A stretch of 64,000 nt of DNA from the NCBI GenBank assembly GCA_016787525.1, contig JAEUUP010000143.1, forward strand, positions 62,001-126,000, read 5' to 3'. Both the position numbers and the translations under genes were made by a program. The DNA is from Saprospiraceae bacterium (lineage in GTDB: Bacteria; Bacteroidota; Bacteroidia; Chitinophagales; Saprospiraceae). The notes under the pieces are model-generated. The model made no database searches, was not told the DNA's origin, and worked only from the letters and a program-made list of their open reading frames with translations. Shown here one piece after another: positions 8,687-18,500 of the stretch (positions within the stretch are counted from its first letter, which is position 1; each line of letters begins with the position of its first letter).

Positions 8687-9691
8687 ATGTCTTATCTAGC
8701 TAATCCGACACGTTACGACTCAATGGAATACCGCCGTTGTGGACGTAGTGGTCTCAAATTGCCTGCTATTTCGCTGGGGTTGTGGCACAATTTCGGTGGT
8801 GTTGATGTATTTGAAAACTATCGCGACATACTCTGCACTGCGTTTGATAAAGGTGTAACCCATTTTGACTTAGCCAATAATTATGGTCCACCGCCAGGTT
8901 CTGCGGAAGAGAATTTCGGTATCGTCTTGAAAAAAGACCTTCTACCCTATCGCGATGAACTCATTATTTCGTCCAAAGCTGGCTATCTGATGTGGCCAGG
9001 TCCTTATGGTGAATGGAGTTCGCGCAAATATCTGATTGCCAGCTGTGATCAGAGCCTCAAACGCATGGGCTTGGATTATGTAGATATTTTCTACTCACAT
9101 CGTCCCGACCCCAACACACCATTGGAAGAAACGATGGGCGCATTGGACAGTATCGTACGACAAGGGAAAGCACTTTATGTTGGTATTTCGAGCTATTCAG
9201 CAGAAGACACGGCAAAAGCCATAAATATTTTACAACAATTAGGTACACCATGTTTGATTCATCAACCCAAATATTCTATGTTCGACCGTTGGGTCGAAGG
9301 CGGTTTGATGGATGTTTTAGGTGATGAAGGCGTGGGATGCATACCTTTTTCGCCTTTGGCGCAAGGATTACTGACCAATAAATATCTCAACGGTATTCCA
9401 ACAGGCTCGCGGGCAGCATTGGCGCATGGTGCATTACCTGCCGAAAGAATCACACCTGAATTAGTAGAGAAGCTGAAAAAACTGAACGAAATTGCTACTG
9501 AACGAAATCAGTCATTGGCACAAATGGCTTTAGCATGGCTGCTTAAAGACCCACGAGTTACATCGGTTTTAATTGGGGCAAGTCGCACAAGTCAACTATT
9601 AGACTCATTAGACTGTCTAAAAAACATCATTTTTTCAGATGAAGAACTGGCAAAGATTGAGAATATTTTGAATTTAGATAATGAAAGTTGA
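8687..9691 (+). CDS. Aldo/keto reductase, YghZ-like
   Basis: 334 residues, a complete TIM-barrel aldo/keto reductase. The catalytic tetrad is readable as Asp61, Tyr66, Lys97 and His138 (DLANNYGPPPG, SSKAGY, YSHRPD). The opening MEYRRCGRSGLKLPAISLGLW and the insertion GPPPGSAEENFG place it near E. coli YghZ (L-glyceraldehyde-3-phosphate reductase) and Kv-beta-like reductases, which use NADPH to reduce aldehydes including methylglyoxal. It follows the serine hydrolase by 40 bases and may be co-transcribed. It contains no TACTGAGGGG copy. Confidence 0.9.
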   Translation: MSYLANPTRYDSMEYRRCGRSGLKLPAISLGLWHNFGGVDVFENYRDILCTAFDKGVTHFDLANNYGPPPGSAEENFGIVLKKDLLPYRDELIISSKAGYLMWPGPYGEWSSRKYLIASCDQSLKRMGLDYVDIFYSHRPDPNTPLEETMGALDSIVRQGKALYVGISSYSAEDTAKAINILQQLGTPCLIHQPKYSMFDRWVEGGLMDVLGDEGVGCIPFSPLAQGLLTNKYLNGIPTGSRAALAHGALPAERITPELVEKLKKLNEIATERNQSLAQMALAWLLKDPRVTSVLIGASRTSQLLDSLDCLKNIIFSDEELAKIENILNLDNES

Positions 9692-9825
9692 ATCATACCT
9701 AAAACAAGTGGTTTCTCCTTTGAAGCAATACCGCGATCTCGTCTATTTTTAAACGCTGTCGCCTTTCTTTACCCTTTTTTAGTGTATTGTTGCCTTCATG
9801 ACCTGTATCTTCAAACTCTATACTG

Positions 9826-9854
9826 CGCCCCCAATATTTCTTGGGGGCGTTTTT
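9826..9854 (+). terminator. Rho-independent terminator
   Basis: CGCCCCCAA pairs with TTGGGGGCG across a six-base loop and is followed by five T's. It lies 135 bases after the aldo/keto reductase stop, in the 9692-10003 spacer, which otherwise shows nothing recognisable. Confidence 0.8.
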
Positions 9855-10003
9855 CATAAACATCCTCTCGCAATAGACTTGTTATAGCATGGCAATCATT
9901 CCTCGTCAAACCTAATTTTTTGAAAATTTGCGCATTTGAGAGATTTAAACTCAATGAGCCTTTTTTTTAACAAATACTGTCTCAGATATAGAATGTCTTC
10001 TCT

Positions 10004-10495
10004 TTAATCCAAACGTTTAGCTGGATGTTTACGACCCATGTGGCAACTTGTGCAATTGATGGACGACTTTTCGTCCAAACCTTTCATAGTTTGCAGCATT
10101 TCTTTATTGATCTTATTAGTCATCGCTGCCATATCACGTGCCAATTGTTTGTCAGGTTTGGCTTCATCTGACCATTTATTGACATTGTGGCAGTGGTTGC
10201 AACCTACTCCCAGAGCCTTACTCCAACCTTCATCCATCAAACGTACCATACGTTCGGCACTGATATTTTTGAACAGTTTGATATTGTTAAAAACAGAATC
10301 TGCGCGCATATTTTCTTTGCCTTTGATTTCAGCCAGCACTTCTTCGACCATACGTTGGCGTTCTTTTCTCAAACTATCTTGATTGACAGGAGCAGGTCGT
10401 GGGCGGTTGGGTGCTGGATTAGGCGTTGGAGCAGGTGTCTGCCAAGCTAAAAGAATGGCAAAAAGTGGAACAAAAAAGACTAGTAGCTTTTTCAT
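10004..10495 (-). CDS. Periplasmic c-type cytochrome with two CxxCH sites
   Basis: 163 residues. A signal peptide (1-18) is followed by a proline/asparagine-rich linker (about 20-38). Two heme-c attachment motifs are present: C99-N-H-C102-H103 and C148-T-S-C151-H152, with methionines (Met86 region and Met153) as possible distal ligands. The spacing resembles the diheme half of photosynthetic reaction-centre-like cytochrome c proteins that are common in Bacteroidota and serve in periplasmic electron transfer. It stands alone, so its partner oxidoreductase is not known; the cytochrome-bearing dehydrogenase fusion at 15505 is a candidate. Confidence 0.88.
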   Translation of the reverse strand: MKKLLVFFVPLFAILLAWQTPAPTPNPAPNRPRPAPVNQDSLRKERQRMVEEVLAEIKGKENMRADSVFNNIKLFKNISAERMVRLMDEGWSKALGVGCNHCHNVNKWSDEAKPDKQLARDMAAMTNKINKEMLQTMKGLDEKSSINCTSCHMGRKHPAKRLD

Positions 10496-10675
10496 AAAGG
10501 ATGGTTTTTAGATGAAAAAATGAAATTAATTTTTAATTCCGAAAGATATATATTTTTAGATGGAGTACAATAGCGTGATGTGTAAAGTTTTGAAAATTAA
10601 CATATTTTCAAAATAATATTTCTGCTTTCACCTCATTATTGATGCAATGATTGATTTTGAGAGACCGTTAAGTAA

Positions 10676-10879
10676 TCAAAAATAAGTTTTCGCGTGTTTG
10701 ATACTCACTGTTTTGCGCTACGCGCAAAAGACGTACGTTGAAAGTTTTTCTCTTGGAGCGAGTGATTTTTTGATTAAAATTTTGGCTTTGCCAAAATTTT
10801 AATCAAAAAATCACTCGCTCCTCAAAGTCCTTTTCGCTGCCAAAGGCGGCGTTTGGAATGCACGAAAACTTATTTTTGA
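10676..10879. repeat. Nested palindromic element (~204 bp)
   Basis: Outer inverted arms TCAAAAATAAGTTTTCG (10676-10692) and its exact reverse complement (10863-10879) enclose a framework CTCACTGTTTTGCGC..GCAAAAGACGTAC and a perfect long hairpin built on GAGCGAGTGATTTTTTGATT. The overall size and inner framework match the MITE-like elements at 6848 and 40024, but the terminal arms differ and I see no target duplication. It sits in the 10496-11193 spacer, which has no other clear feature. Confidence 0.75.
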
Positions 10880-11193
10880 CTACTCAATTGAGCGGTTTTT
10901 GTATAAGCAAAATAATTTCTTACAACACATTATTCAAATTAGCAATTATTGGCTATTTTTGTGTGTTGAAACAACTATCGTTTCTTATACATCCACTGAA
11001 CATAACCACAATGCCTAAAGATTGGCATAAACTTCTGTCAATAGCTAAAGTATAAAAAATTGACACCTAAGATTTTAGTGCGATTTTATTAAGCTCCTAC
11101 CATTTGGAACTCGGTTTTTTCTTTACTCTTACTACCCCTTAGTTACAAACAAAAAACATAATATTTTTAACTATTATTGAAAACACATTCAAA

Positions 11194-12138
11194 ATGAACA
11201 AAAAGAGAATCGAGCTAATTTTTTTATCATTTTTGTCAAGCCTGTTCCTATTTTCAGCCATGGGGTGTAAAGAAAAAGTGGAAGCCAAAATTCATTTCCG
11301 TGTAAAATTCGATGGTTTGCAAGAGCGACTCAATAGCAAAGGTTTTCCGACAGGTGTAGGGTCTGGCAATGCGGCACAAACACCACTTATGAATCAAATT
11401 GGTGTTCAAAAACTGGAATTGACGACCAATAATACGACCGAACAGGGAAAAGGCTTGATACTATTCTCGACTCCCGAAACATCGGCAGGTGGCGAAAACG
11501 CAATTGATTTTTCGCAAGTCAAAATGGCAAAAGAAGGAGAAATATTTTTGTCCGTACCAATTAAGTTTGTCTCCATTGGTCGCTACGAATTTACCCGTGT
11601 GTCGGTGGCTTATCAAAATCTTGACGTTCTGTTCAATATGTATAATGTGCCTTTTGCGGGTAATTTTATTGATCAAAGAGGCACTTTAGCGTCGTTTTTG
11701 GGTTACAACAATTACATTACACCTTATAAAGTTTGGAATAAATTGGACAATATCACAGGCAATCGCAAACAAGGGTATTGGTGCTATGAGACAAAGATGG
11801 TGTCAGCTTATGCATCAAATGACAAGATGTTTAGCGGGTTTTCTCCCGAAGGTTCGACTACTGTGGTCAATATGATGTCTTCGACTATACCCAATGCTTT
11901 AGGGTCTGGCATCATCACAGGAAAGTTTGATACCCCCCTCAGTATTACAGGCACTGAAACGGAGGACATTTATATCACGCTGTCGTTCAGTGTCAATCGG
12001 TCTTTTGAATGGGAAGAATCCATCGAGCGCAATGGTAAATGGGATTACAATGTGCAACCTAATACAGGTCAACCTGTTGTAGAAAAAGTGATTGATGTAG
12101 GCTTACGCGGCTTGAAAATCACCTATGATGTTAAGTAG
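11194..12138 (+). CDS. Putative lipoprotein, MbnP-like
   Basis: 314 residues. The N-terminus has a hydrophobic stretch ending FSAMGC, a lipobox-like cysteine at about residue 25, so it is probably a lipid-anchored envelope protein. The mature part begins with KIHFRVKFDG and is rich in beta-strand-like sequence; the opening and the pattern of conserved tryptophan/tyrosine segments resemble the MbnP-like family of copper-associated periplasmic proteins, but this is weak. No partner MbnH-type cytochrome peroxidase gene is adjacent. One CCCCTCAGTA copy encodes TPLSI. Confidence 0.6.
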   Translation: MNKKRIELIFLSFLSSLFLFSAMGCKEKVEAKIHFRVKFDGLQERLNSKGFPTGVGSGNAAQTPLMNQIGVQKLELTTNNTTEQGKGLILFSTPETSAGGENAIDFSQVKMAKEGEIFLSVPIKFVSIGRYEFTRVSVAYQNLDVLFNMYNVPFAGNFIDQRGTLASFLGYNNYITPYKVWNKLDNITGNRKQGYWCYETKMVSAYASNDKMFSGFSPEGSTTVVNMMSSTIPNALGSGIITGKFDTPLSITGTETEDIYITLSFSVNRSFEWEESIERNGKWDYNVQPNTGQPVVEKVIDVGLRGLKITYDVK

Positions 12139-12143
12139 TTGGC

Positions 12144-12201
12144 TGTTTATTCGTTACTCGCTAGGTAGTTACCAAAACCAACAGCGAGTAACGAATAAAC
12201 A
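12144..12201. terminator. Bidirectional hairpin between convergent genes
   Basis: A perfect 19-bp inverted repeat (12144-12162 with 12183-12201) with a 20-base loop lies between two converging genes. The arm sequence (TTTATTCGTTACTCGCT) is similar to the hairpin at about 26941-26995. Confidence 0.7.
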
Positions 12202-12215
12202 ATAACGTGTAGCAG

Positions 12216-12977
12216 CTACTTCAAAGAAGAAATATATTTCAGCAATTTGGTGGCATCAGCATCTTTCAATTTGTTACCGATATCGTTATCTTTACAAAAC
12301 TGTACTACCATTTTTTCGTGTGACTTAGGGATTAAACTAGTAAGTTTAGATTTTTTCAGTGTTATCTCTTCAAAAGTGGCATATTTTTCAGTTTTTAGAT
12401 AATATTTAGTCACTTCCTCAAACCAATCGTAGGCATTGCCGACTGTCACGATACCTTTGTCTTCCAAATTCGCTTTTCTGAAAATCTTTTTAACATCTTT
12501 GACCAATGTAAAACGAGGGTCTTCAAAAAGAACAATAGAAAAATGATTCCTATCAGTGGCATCGGGTAATTTTACTTTTTTTATGGTGTGTTTAGTGCCG
12601 TCTTTTCCTGTTAATTCGAGCGCGAATAGTTCTTTGTTGTATAAAATGCGTTCCTCGCCTGTGTTCAACTTCAACCAAATAGTATTGTTGACCACCTCGA
12701 ATTTGTATTTCAATTTGTCACGAACAGCCGACGAATCACTAAGTGTCAACTGACCTTCCAGCCAATCTTCAAAAAGAAAGGGCGAGCCTTTCACACCCTC
12801 GTAGCGATTGTCGAAGCCTGTTGCTTGGCGCGAATTGGAAGCGTTCAAAGCGCGTTTCATTTCATCAGATTTAGTGAAACTATTCATCGTCGCATTGTCG
12901 GCACCTTGTATGATAGCTTGAGCTAGAATTGGACTGACAAAAGCAACAAAAACCGCTAGAAAAATAAACTTTTTCAT
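12216..12977 (-). CDS. Secreted protein of unknown function
   Basis: 253 residues with a clear signal peptide (1-19, SPILAQ). The mature region has ENxxxYF-like short beta segments (FLFEDWLEGQLTL, TIWLKLNTGEERILYNKELFAL) and a lysine-rich alpha-helical C-terminus (about 180-253). I do not recognise the family. A TAnnTTTG-type -7 box (TATCTTTG, minus strand 13032-13025) lies about 50 bases upstream of the start, without a clear -33 box. Confidence 0.75.
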   Translation of the reverse strand: MKKFIFLAVFVAFVSPILAQAIIQGADNATMNSFTKSDEMKRALNASNSRQATGFDNRYEGVKGSPFLFEDWLEGQLTLSDSSAVRDKLKYKFEVVNNTIWLKLNTGEERILYNKELFALELTGKDGTKHTIKKVKLPDATDRNHFSIVLFEDPRFTLVKDVKKIFRKANLEDKGIVTVGNAYDWFEEVTKYYLKTEKYATFEEITLKKSKLTSLIPKSHEKMVVQFCKDNDIGNKLKDADATKLLKYISSLK

Positions 12978-13097
12978 GTTAAAATATTGTTTTTGATATA
13001 GATGAATGAACGATTTAGCTTTACAAAGATAAATTTTTTTCGACTAAAAAAGTATTAATTTTGGCATCAATCTCAAGTCATACTGAGGGGGTAGTTT

Positions 13098-14168
13098 ATG
13101 CGTAAAATCATCCATATTGACATGGACGCTTTTTTTGCAAGCGTCGAACAAAGGGACAATCCAGCATTACGTGGCAAACCTATTGCCGTGGGCGGCTCTG
13201 GTCGGCGCGGGGTGGTAGCAGCTGCCAGCTACGAAGCTCGAAAATATGGTGTCCATTCGGCGATGCCTGGCGCGGTGGCGGCGCGGCTTTGCCCACATCT
13301 GATATTTGTCAAAGGTAACTACGAACGCTACCAAGAAGTGAGTCGTCAAATTCGCGATATTTTTGAAGAATATACAGATTTAGTTGAACCCCTCAGTCTC
13401 GACGAAGCTTATTTGGATGTGACAGAAAACAAAAAAGGGATGACTTCCGCCACGATTATTGCGCAAGAAATTCGTCAAAAAATATTTGAAACAACGGGTT
13501 TGACAGCTTCGGCAGGCGTTAGTTTTACAAAGTTTTTAGCAAAAACGGCTTCCGATTTCAATAAACCCAATGGATTGACACTCATCACGCCCGAACAAGC
13601 TATTCCTTTTTTGGAAAAATTGCCCATCGAAAAATTCCATGGTGTCGGTAAGGTAACGGCTGAAAAAATGAAAAAAATGGGCATCAAAAATGGCGCAGAC
13701 TTGAAAAAACTAACCGAAATCGAGCTGATTCGCCGTTTTGGGAAAGTAGGACGGCACTATTATCGCGTCTGCCGTGGCGAAGATCAAAGCCCTGTCAATC
13801 CAAATCGCATACGCAAAAGTATTGGGGCAGAGGAAACATTCAAAAATGATATTGATGATATTGAAATGATGAAATCGGAATTAATGCCTATCATTGAACG
13901 CATTTATAAATATATGAGCAAAAAAGAAAGTTATGGACGTACTTTGACTCTGAAAGCAAAAACAGCTGATTTTCAGACCTTGACACGTTCTAAAACTTAT
14001 TTGCATGAAATCAAAGAAAAAGACGATATACTGAGGGGGGTATTTGAATTATTAGAAGCCAATGCTAAGGATTTTGGAAAGGTGCGTTTGTTAGGTGTTG
14101 CCATCTCTAACCTAACCCGCGAACAAATTTTAGAGGGCATTCAACTAGAATTAAATTTTTCGCTTTAA
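13098..14168 (+). CDS. dinB: DNA polymerase IV (Y-family translesion polymerase)
   Basis: 356 residues, standard length. It begins directly with the catalytic motif HIDMDAFFASVEQ (metal-binding Asp7 and Asp9 region), followed by the second acidic motif SLDEAYLDVT, the finger motif VAAASYEARKYGVHSAMP, a helix-hairpin-helix thumb (FHGVGKVTAEKMKKMGI) and the little-finger domain. Pol IV extends or bypasses damaged templates with low fidelity. A TACTGAGGGG copy ends 7 bases before the ATG and could mimic a ribosome-binding site. Another copy inside encodes ILRG, and the SLDEA active-site region itself carries the nine-base version. Confidence 0.97.
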   Translation: MRKIIHIDMDAFFASVEQRDNPALRGKPIAVGGSGRRGVVAAASYEARKYGVHSAMPGAVAARLCPHLIFVKGNYERYQEVSRQIRDIFEEYTDLVEPLSLDEAYLDVTENKKGMTSATIIAQEIRQKIFETTGLTASAGVSFTKFLAKTASDFNKPNGLTLITPEQAIPFLEKLPIEKFHGVGKVTAEKMKKMGIKNGADLKKLTEIELIRRFGKVGRHYYRVCRGEDQSPVNPNRIRKSIGAEETFKNDIDDIEMMKSELMPIIERIYKYMSKKESYGRTLTLKAKTADFQTLTRSKTYLHEIKEKDDILRGVFELLEANAKDFGKVRLLGVAISNLTREQILEGIQLELNFSL

Positions 14169-14233
14169 TCATTTGATAATCAATAACTTATTAAGTTTCA
14201 TGAAAAATATTTTCAGAAATAATTAAAAAAAGA

Positions 14234-14264
14234 TTTGGAGATGAGAAAACTCGCTATATCTTTG
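14234..14264 (+). promoter_or_regulatory. Bacteroidota-type promoter for tRNA-Lys
   Basis: TTTG (14234-14237), a 19-base spacer and TATCTTTG (14257-14264) match the Bacteroidota -33/-7 consensus. The expected start of transcription is about 30 bases before the tRNA. Confidence 0.8.
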
Positions 14265-14302
14265 CACCGCAATTCGCCGCAGGGCGATAAAGTTGTTGGA
14301 AA

Positions 14303-14375
14303 GATCTTGTAGCTCAGCCGGTAGAGCATTTGACTTTTAATCAAAGGGTCTCGGGTTCGAATCCCGACAAGATCA
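14303..14375 (+). tRNA. tRNA-Lys (UUU)
   Basis: 73 bases plus an unencoded CCA. The acceptor stem GATCTTG/CAAGATC pairs perfectly with discriminator A; the D-loop contains AGCCGGTAGA, the anticodon loop is CTTTTAA with anticodon TTT, and the T-arm is TCGGGTTCGAATCCCGA. It decodes AAA/AAG lysine codons. Confidence 0.97.
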
Positions 14376-14388
14376 CAAAAAATAAATA

Positions 14389-14430
14389 AAAAGCATTGTA
14401 AATCGTTGATTTACAATGCTTTTCTCTTTT
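14389..14430 (+). terminator. Terminator behind tRNA-Lys
   Basis: A perfect 16-bp stem (14389-14404 with 14408-14423), a three-base loop and a T-rich tail form a strong intrinsic terminator. Confidence 0.9.
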
Positions 14431-14457
14431 TATATTGTTTTCAATAACTATTTTCTA

Positions 14458-14856
14458 TTATTTTGTTCTGACTGCTTTAGCTTCAAACATATTCATTAAT
14501 TGCCCTTTTAAGTTATCTGCATCTACTTTTTCCAAATTGACGTTCAAATCATATCCTTGAGCTGAAAAATAAAGCACAATTTTATTCTCCTCTTCTTCTA
14601 TGTTAGAAATTGGAATAGGTTCTTTTTCTGTATCGGTTGCGTCCAATAATTTACCTGTTAATTTACCACTTTCGCGACTTAAATGAGCAATGAGTTTGAC
14701 ATCACCTTGAGGTGTACCAATGAACGAAAGTTCCCATTTACCAGCATAAAAATCAGGTGTGGCAGTAGCAACAGGTGCGGGTGTGATTGCTGTTTGAGCA
14801 AAACTATTTGTAATCACCGAAAAGGTGATAATCATTCCAATGATGATTTTTTTCAT
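14458..14856 (-). CDS. Small secreted protein of unknown function
   Basis: 132 residues starting at MKKIIIGMIITFS; an ATG three codons upstream (14865) is possible but less typical before a signal peptide. The signal peptide ends near NSFAQ. The mature part (FYAGKWELSFIGTPQGDVKLIAHLSRESGKLTGKLLD..) is a lipocalin-like or beta-barrel pattern in which a small protein 'contributes to' an LTGxL repeat, seen in many Bacteroidota hypothetical proteins. A similar beta pattern occurs in the C-terminal ~90 residues of the large protein at 15505. Confidence 0.75.
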   Translation of the reverse strand: MKKIIIGMIITFSVITNSFAQTAITPAPVATATPDFYAGKWELSFIGTPQGDVKLIAHLSRESGKLTGKLLDATDTEKEPIPISNIEEEENKIVLYFSAQGYDLNVNLEKVDADNLKGQLMNMFEAKAVRTK

Positions 14857-14950
14857 TTTAAACATTTTTTATTAAGAAAATTAATTAAGAATAATGTTTT
14901 AGATAGAAGTATAAAATAAGATAACTCTTGTCTTTCTTACTGAGGGGGTA

Positions 14951-15421
14951 TCAAGATACATTTTCATGGATGGCATAAATGTTTCCCACACCTATGTATC
15001 CATTTTTTAACTCATAAACAGCTAAAAGGCGTTTATATTCATCGCCCTCGAATTCGTCAATATCTGTCCAATTAGTAGGCAGTTCATCTGAAAAAAGGAC
15101 AAATGCGGGTATTTTCTCTTTTTTTTCTTCAATATTGGTGTGTTTAAAGCCCCAATATCCCTCTTCTGCGCCCCAACCTTCTTTTAACAATACGCCTCTA
15201 ACGATACCTTCGTGCCAATCACCTTTGATATGCTCAACAATATGATGATTAGGGGCATTGGGTGCAAGTGTTCCATAAACAATAAGAACATTGTACGGCT
15301 CATAAGCCTCTATGAGCGTCCTTTCAAGTTCGTTTAAGTTCGCAAGTTGAAAACTGCCTGAGCTAATGTCTGATATATTGTTTTTAAAGTTTAAACCTTC
15401 GAGTATTTTATCTATATCCAT
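14951..15421 (-). CDS. Gamma-glutamylcyclotransferase-like protein (AIG2/GGCT fold)
   Basis: 156 residues. The substrate-binding signature YGTLAP is at 49-54 and the catalytic glutamate is most likely Glu125 in DEFEGDEYKR. The family releases 5-oxoproline from gamma-glutamyl amines or peptides. The first 45 residues are an unassigned leader not usual for the family. A TACTGAGGGG copy begins just behind the stop codon (14938-14947). Confidence 0.85.
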   Translation of the reverse strand: MDIDKILEGLNFKNNISDISSGSFQLANLNELERTLIEAYEPYNVLIVYGTLAPNAPNHHIVEHIKGDWHEGIVRGVLLKEGWGAEEGYWGFKHTNIEEKKEKIPAFVLFSDELPTNWTDIDEFEGDEYKRLLAVYELKNGYIGVGNIYAIHENVS

Positions 15422-15435
15422 AAGTAATATTTATT

Positions 15436-15493
15436 TTCAGAAATAGGTTTCAGATGTGATAAAGTTACTCAAACCTGAAACCTATTTTCTGAA
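15436..15493. terminator. Hairpin between the ThuA fusion gene and the GGCT gene
   Basis: An 18-bp inverted repeat (15436-15453 with 15475-15493, one bulged base) lies just downstream of the minus-strand gene that starts at 15421's neighbour 15505 region; it probably ends transcription of the 1246-residue protein gene. Confidence 0.6.
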
Positions 15494-15504
15494 GTCTCGA
15501 AATT

Positions 15505-18500
15505 TTACTCCTTTTTACCTTCAAAATTCATCCCCATCGCTTCCATTTTTATACCTACAACCTTACCACCTTCTCTGACAAAATTAAGAATAGCTTTTCC
15601 ATCGGCATCATATTTATCGGGCGTATCCGTCGGATTAACTGGTCCACCTTGCCCGTTTGCATTCATAATAACCTTATCATTTTCAATCTTCACTTCAATG
15701 TAATCAAACGGTAAACCTGTCATTTTATATTTACCTACATAATCTTGAATATTGGCTTTTGGCGTTTCAGCAGAGGTATTAGCAACAGGTTGTGCGGATT
15801 CAGCTTGTTTAAATTCAATGCCTGTTACAACCATCAGCGAACGCCCATCTGCTTTTGGATTGACGAAAACCAAATACAAATCATTGACCCCCTCAGTTGG
15901 CGCGATGGTCGCACGAGCAGGCTTGCCACCAAAACCACCTGCATCGGAAGGCTCAAGAAAGGCGGTTTCACCAATCAATTTCCCTGTCGGCGAACCCAAA
16001 CGCACTTCAATTTTACCCCCTGCGGCATTCATTTGTGAAACAGGAATCGCCACGGTGAAATCAATATAGGCAATTGAAGTCAAATCTGCTTTAAATAAAG
16101 CCATATATGAACCCGATTTTGACGGAATACCAAAGGCATTGCCGCCAAAAGTCATTTTATTAATATCTTCATATTTATCAAAACCATGCGGGTGTACTTT
16201 GGCATTGCGTAGGGTATAGGTTTGTTCAGAAGTCAGGGAAGGTAAGCCATTTGCGCCTTGGTCTTCATAAGCGGCTCTTAAAATATACGTGCCAAAGCCT
16301 TTATCTTTAGCATTTGTTTTAGTAGCATAATTCCCTTTTACAGGCAATGACTTTTCCTGTGTATTAGCGAGACTTAAAATATAACGTGTCATTTCCGCAG
16401 CATCGTCCGTTGAAAGTTGCGGATGCCCTGCCATCGGCACTTCACCCCATACACCACTACCGCCACCAATGATTTTTTTAGTCAAAGTCTCCAAAGCAGT
16501 TTTGCTGCCCTTGTATTTTTTTGACACATCAAGGTAAGATGGGCCAATGGATTTGGTATCTTTTTTATGGCAAGCAGCACAATCATTGGCATTTATGAGC
16601 TTTAAACCTTTGATTTGTGCATCGGCTGAACGATGCCCTTGTGCGATTTCAATTTTATCAAAACCTTCGGGCAAATAGTCAATTTTTACCGCTACTTGCT
16701 CGGGTTTGATGCGTCCGTCTGCCAAACTACCGTCTTCTTTATCCTGTACTTTTACTTCGTAATCAAAAGTTTTATTAGGGAAAAAGAAAGTTTTATTGCT
16801 TTTCGGCATATCAAAACTCAAAATAGGCGGCTCGTTACCTGCCGAAATTTCCATAGATTGTGTATTGATACCGCCTTTCCCATCATTCACCGTTAAAGTG
16901 GCTTGGTAGATGCCTGCTTTACTTAATAGCACATTCGCATCGGCTTGTTTGATTATTTTTTTGAATTTTTTATCTTTTGAAACAATCGTCCATTCGTATT
17001 TTAAGGCGTCGCCATCCGCATCTTTTGTCCCTTTTGAGGTCAATTTTAGGTTGAAAGGAATTGCCCCACCCAATTGATTAGCCGACATTTCAATCTGGGG
17101 TTTGCGATTACCGCCGTTGTATTCAATGCGGATTAAACGGGCATCGTCATTCGCTGTAAACCATCCTGAGCCGTATTCAAGCATGTATAAATCGCCATTC
17201 GCGGCAAATTCCATATCCATCGGATTGCTGAATTTATAGCTCGGCATAAAACGCTCCATAGATTGTAGATTGCCTTCTTTATCCATCGTGACCGCCATAA
17301 TCCAACCCCGCATCCATTCATAGGCTAAGAATTTGCCATCATAATATTTTGGAAAAGCCCGTTCTGCATTTTTAAAATCTTCGCTGTAAAAAACAGGCCC
17401 TGCCATCGCATTGCGTCCACCGCTACCGACCAATGGAAACTCCGGCGATTCCGCATAAGGATACCAAATAAAGGCTTTTTGTGCGGGTGGCAATTCTATT
17501 AAACCTGTATTGCTCGGCGAGGTATTTATAGGTTTTTCAGCATTCCATTTTTCCAATGATTTTTTATTGGCAAAATCATATTTAAAATAGGCTTTGTTAT
17601 CGCCTACAAAATGAGGCCAGCCGAAATTACCTGCTTTGCGGGCTTGACCGACTTCATCGTGACCCGCAGGCCCTCTATCATCAGCAGGTTTTTGACCATC
17701 AGGCCCTACTTCGCCCCAATAGACATAGCCTGTATGCTGGTCAACCGATATGCGATAAGGATTGCGATGACCCATTGTATAAATCTCTGGACGGGTTTTA
17801 GCCGTACCAACAGGGAATAAATTACCCTCTGGAATGGAATACCCCCCCTCAGTATTGGGCTTAATTCTGATGATTTTACCCCTTAAATCGTTGGTATTGG
17901 CGGATGATTTTTGCGCATCCCAAGCCTCTCTGCCCGGTCTTTCATCGCTGGGGCTATACCCATTTGAGCCATGCGGATTGGTATTATCGCCCGTAGAAAG
18001 GTATAAGTTACCGTTTTTATCCCAAGCAATAGAGCCGCCTGTGTGACAACATTCTTCCCTTTGTGTTTCTACTCTCAACATCTCTTTTTCAGTACTCAAA
18101 TCCAATTCATCGCCCTTCATTGTGAATCTTGACAACTGATTGTAAGAACCTTTCGTTGAAGAATAGTACATATAAATCCATTGATTTTGAGCAAAATTGG
18201 GGTCTTTATTCAAGCCCATAAGCCCATCTTCGGCTTCCGATTCCTTACCCTCTTTGCTCACATATTTATGGCTCACGGGAATTTTAGCAATCGTTTTTAC
18301 CTCTTTTGTTTTGACATTATAAAGTCTAACATCTCCATGTCTTTGAATGAAAAGAATGCGATTGGGGTCTAATAAAGTCAATTCAATCGGTTCGTCCAAT
18401 TTTTCCAATAAAACGACTTTTGTAAAACGGTTTTCCTCTGGGCGAGTCTTTGAGTAATCCAATGGTTTCGGGGCTTCACCACCGGCAGCATATTTGATGC

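Noticed and set aside
10858-11055. Open frame of 65 codons downstream of the palindrome
   Set aside because: Starts inside the repeat arm, AT-rich, no signal of coding or homology.
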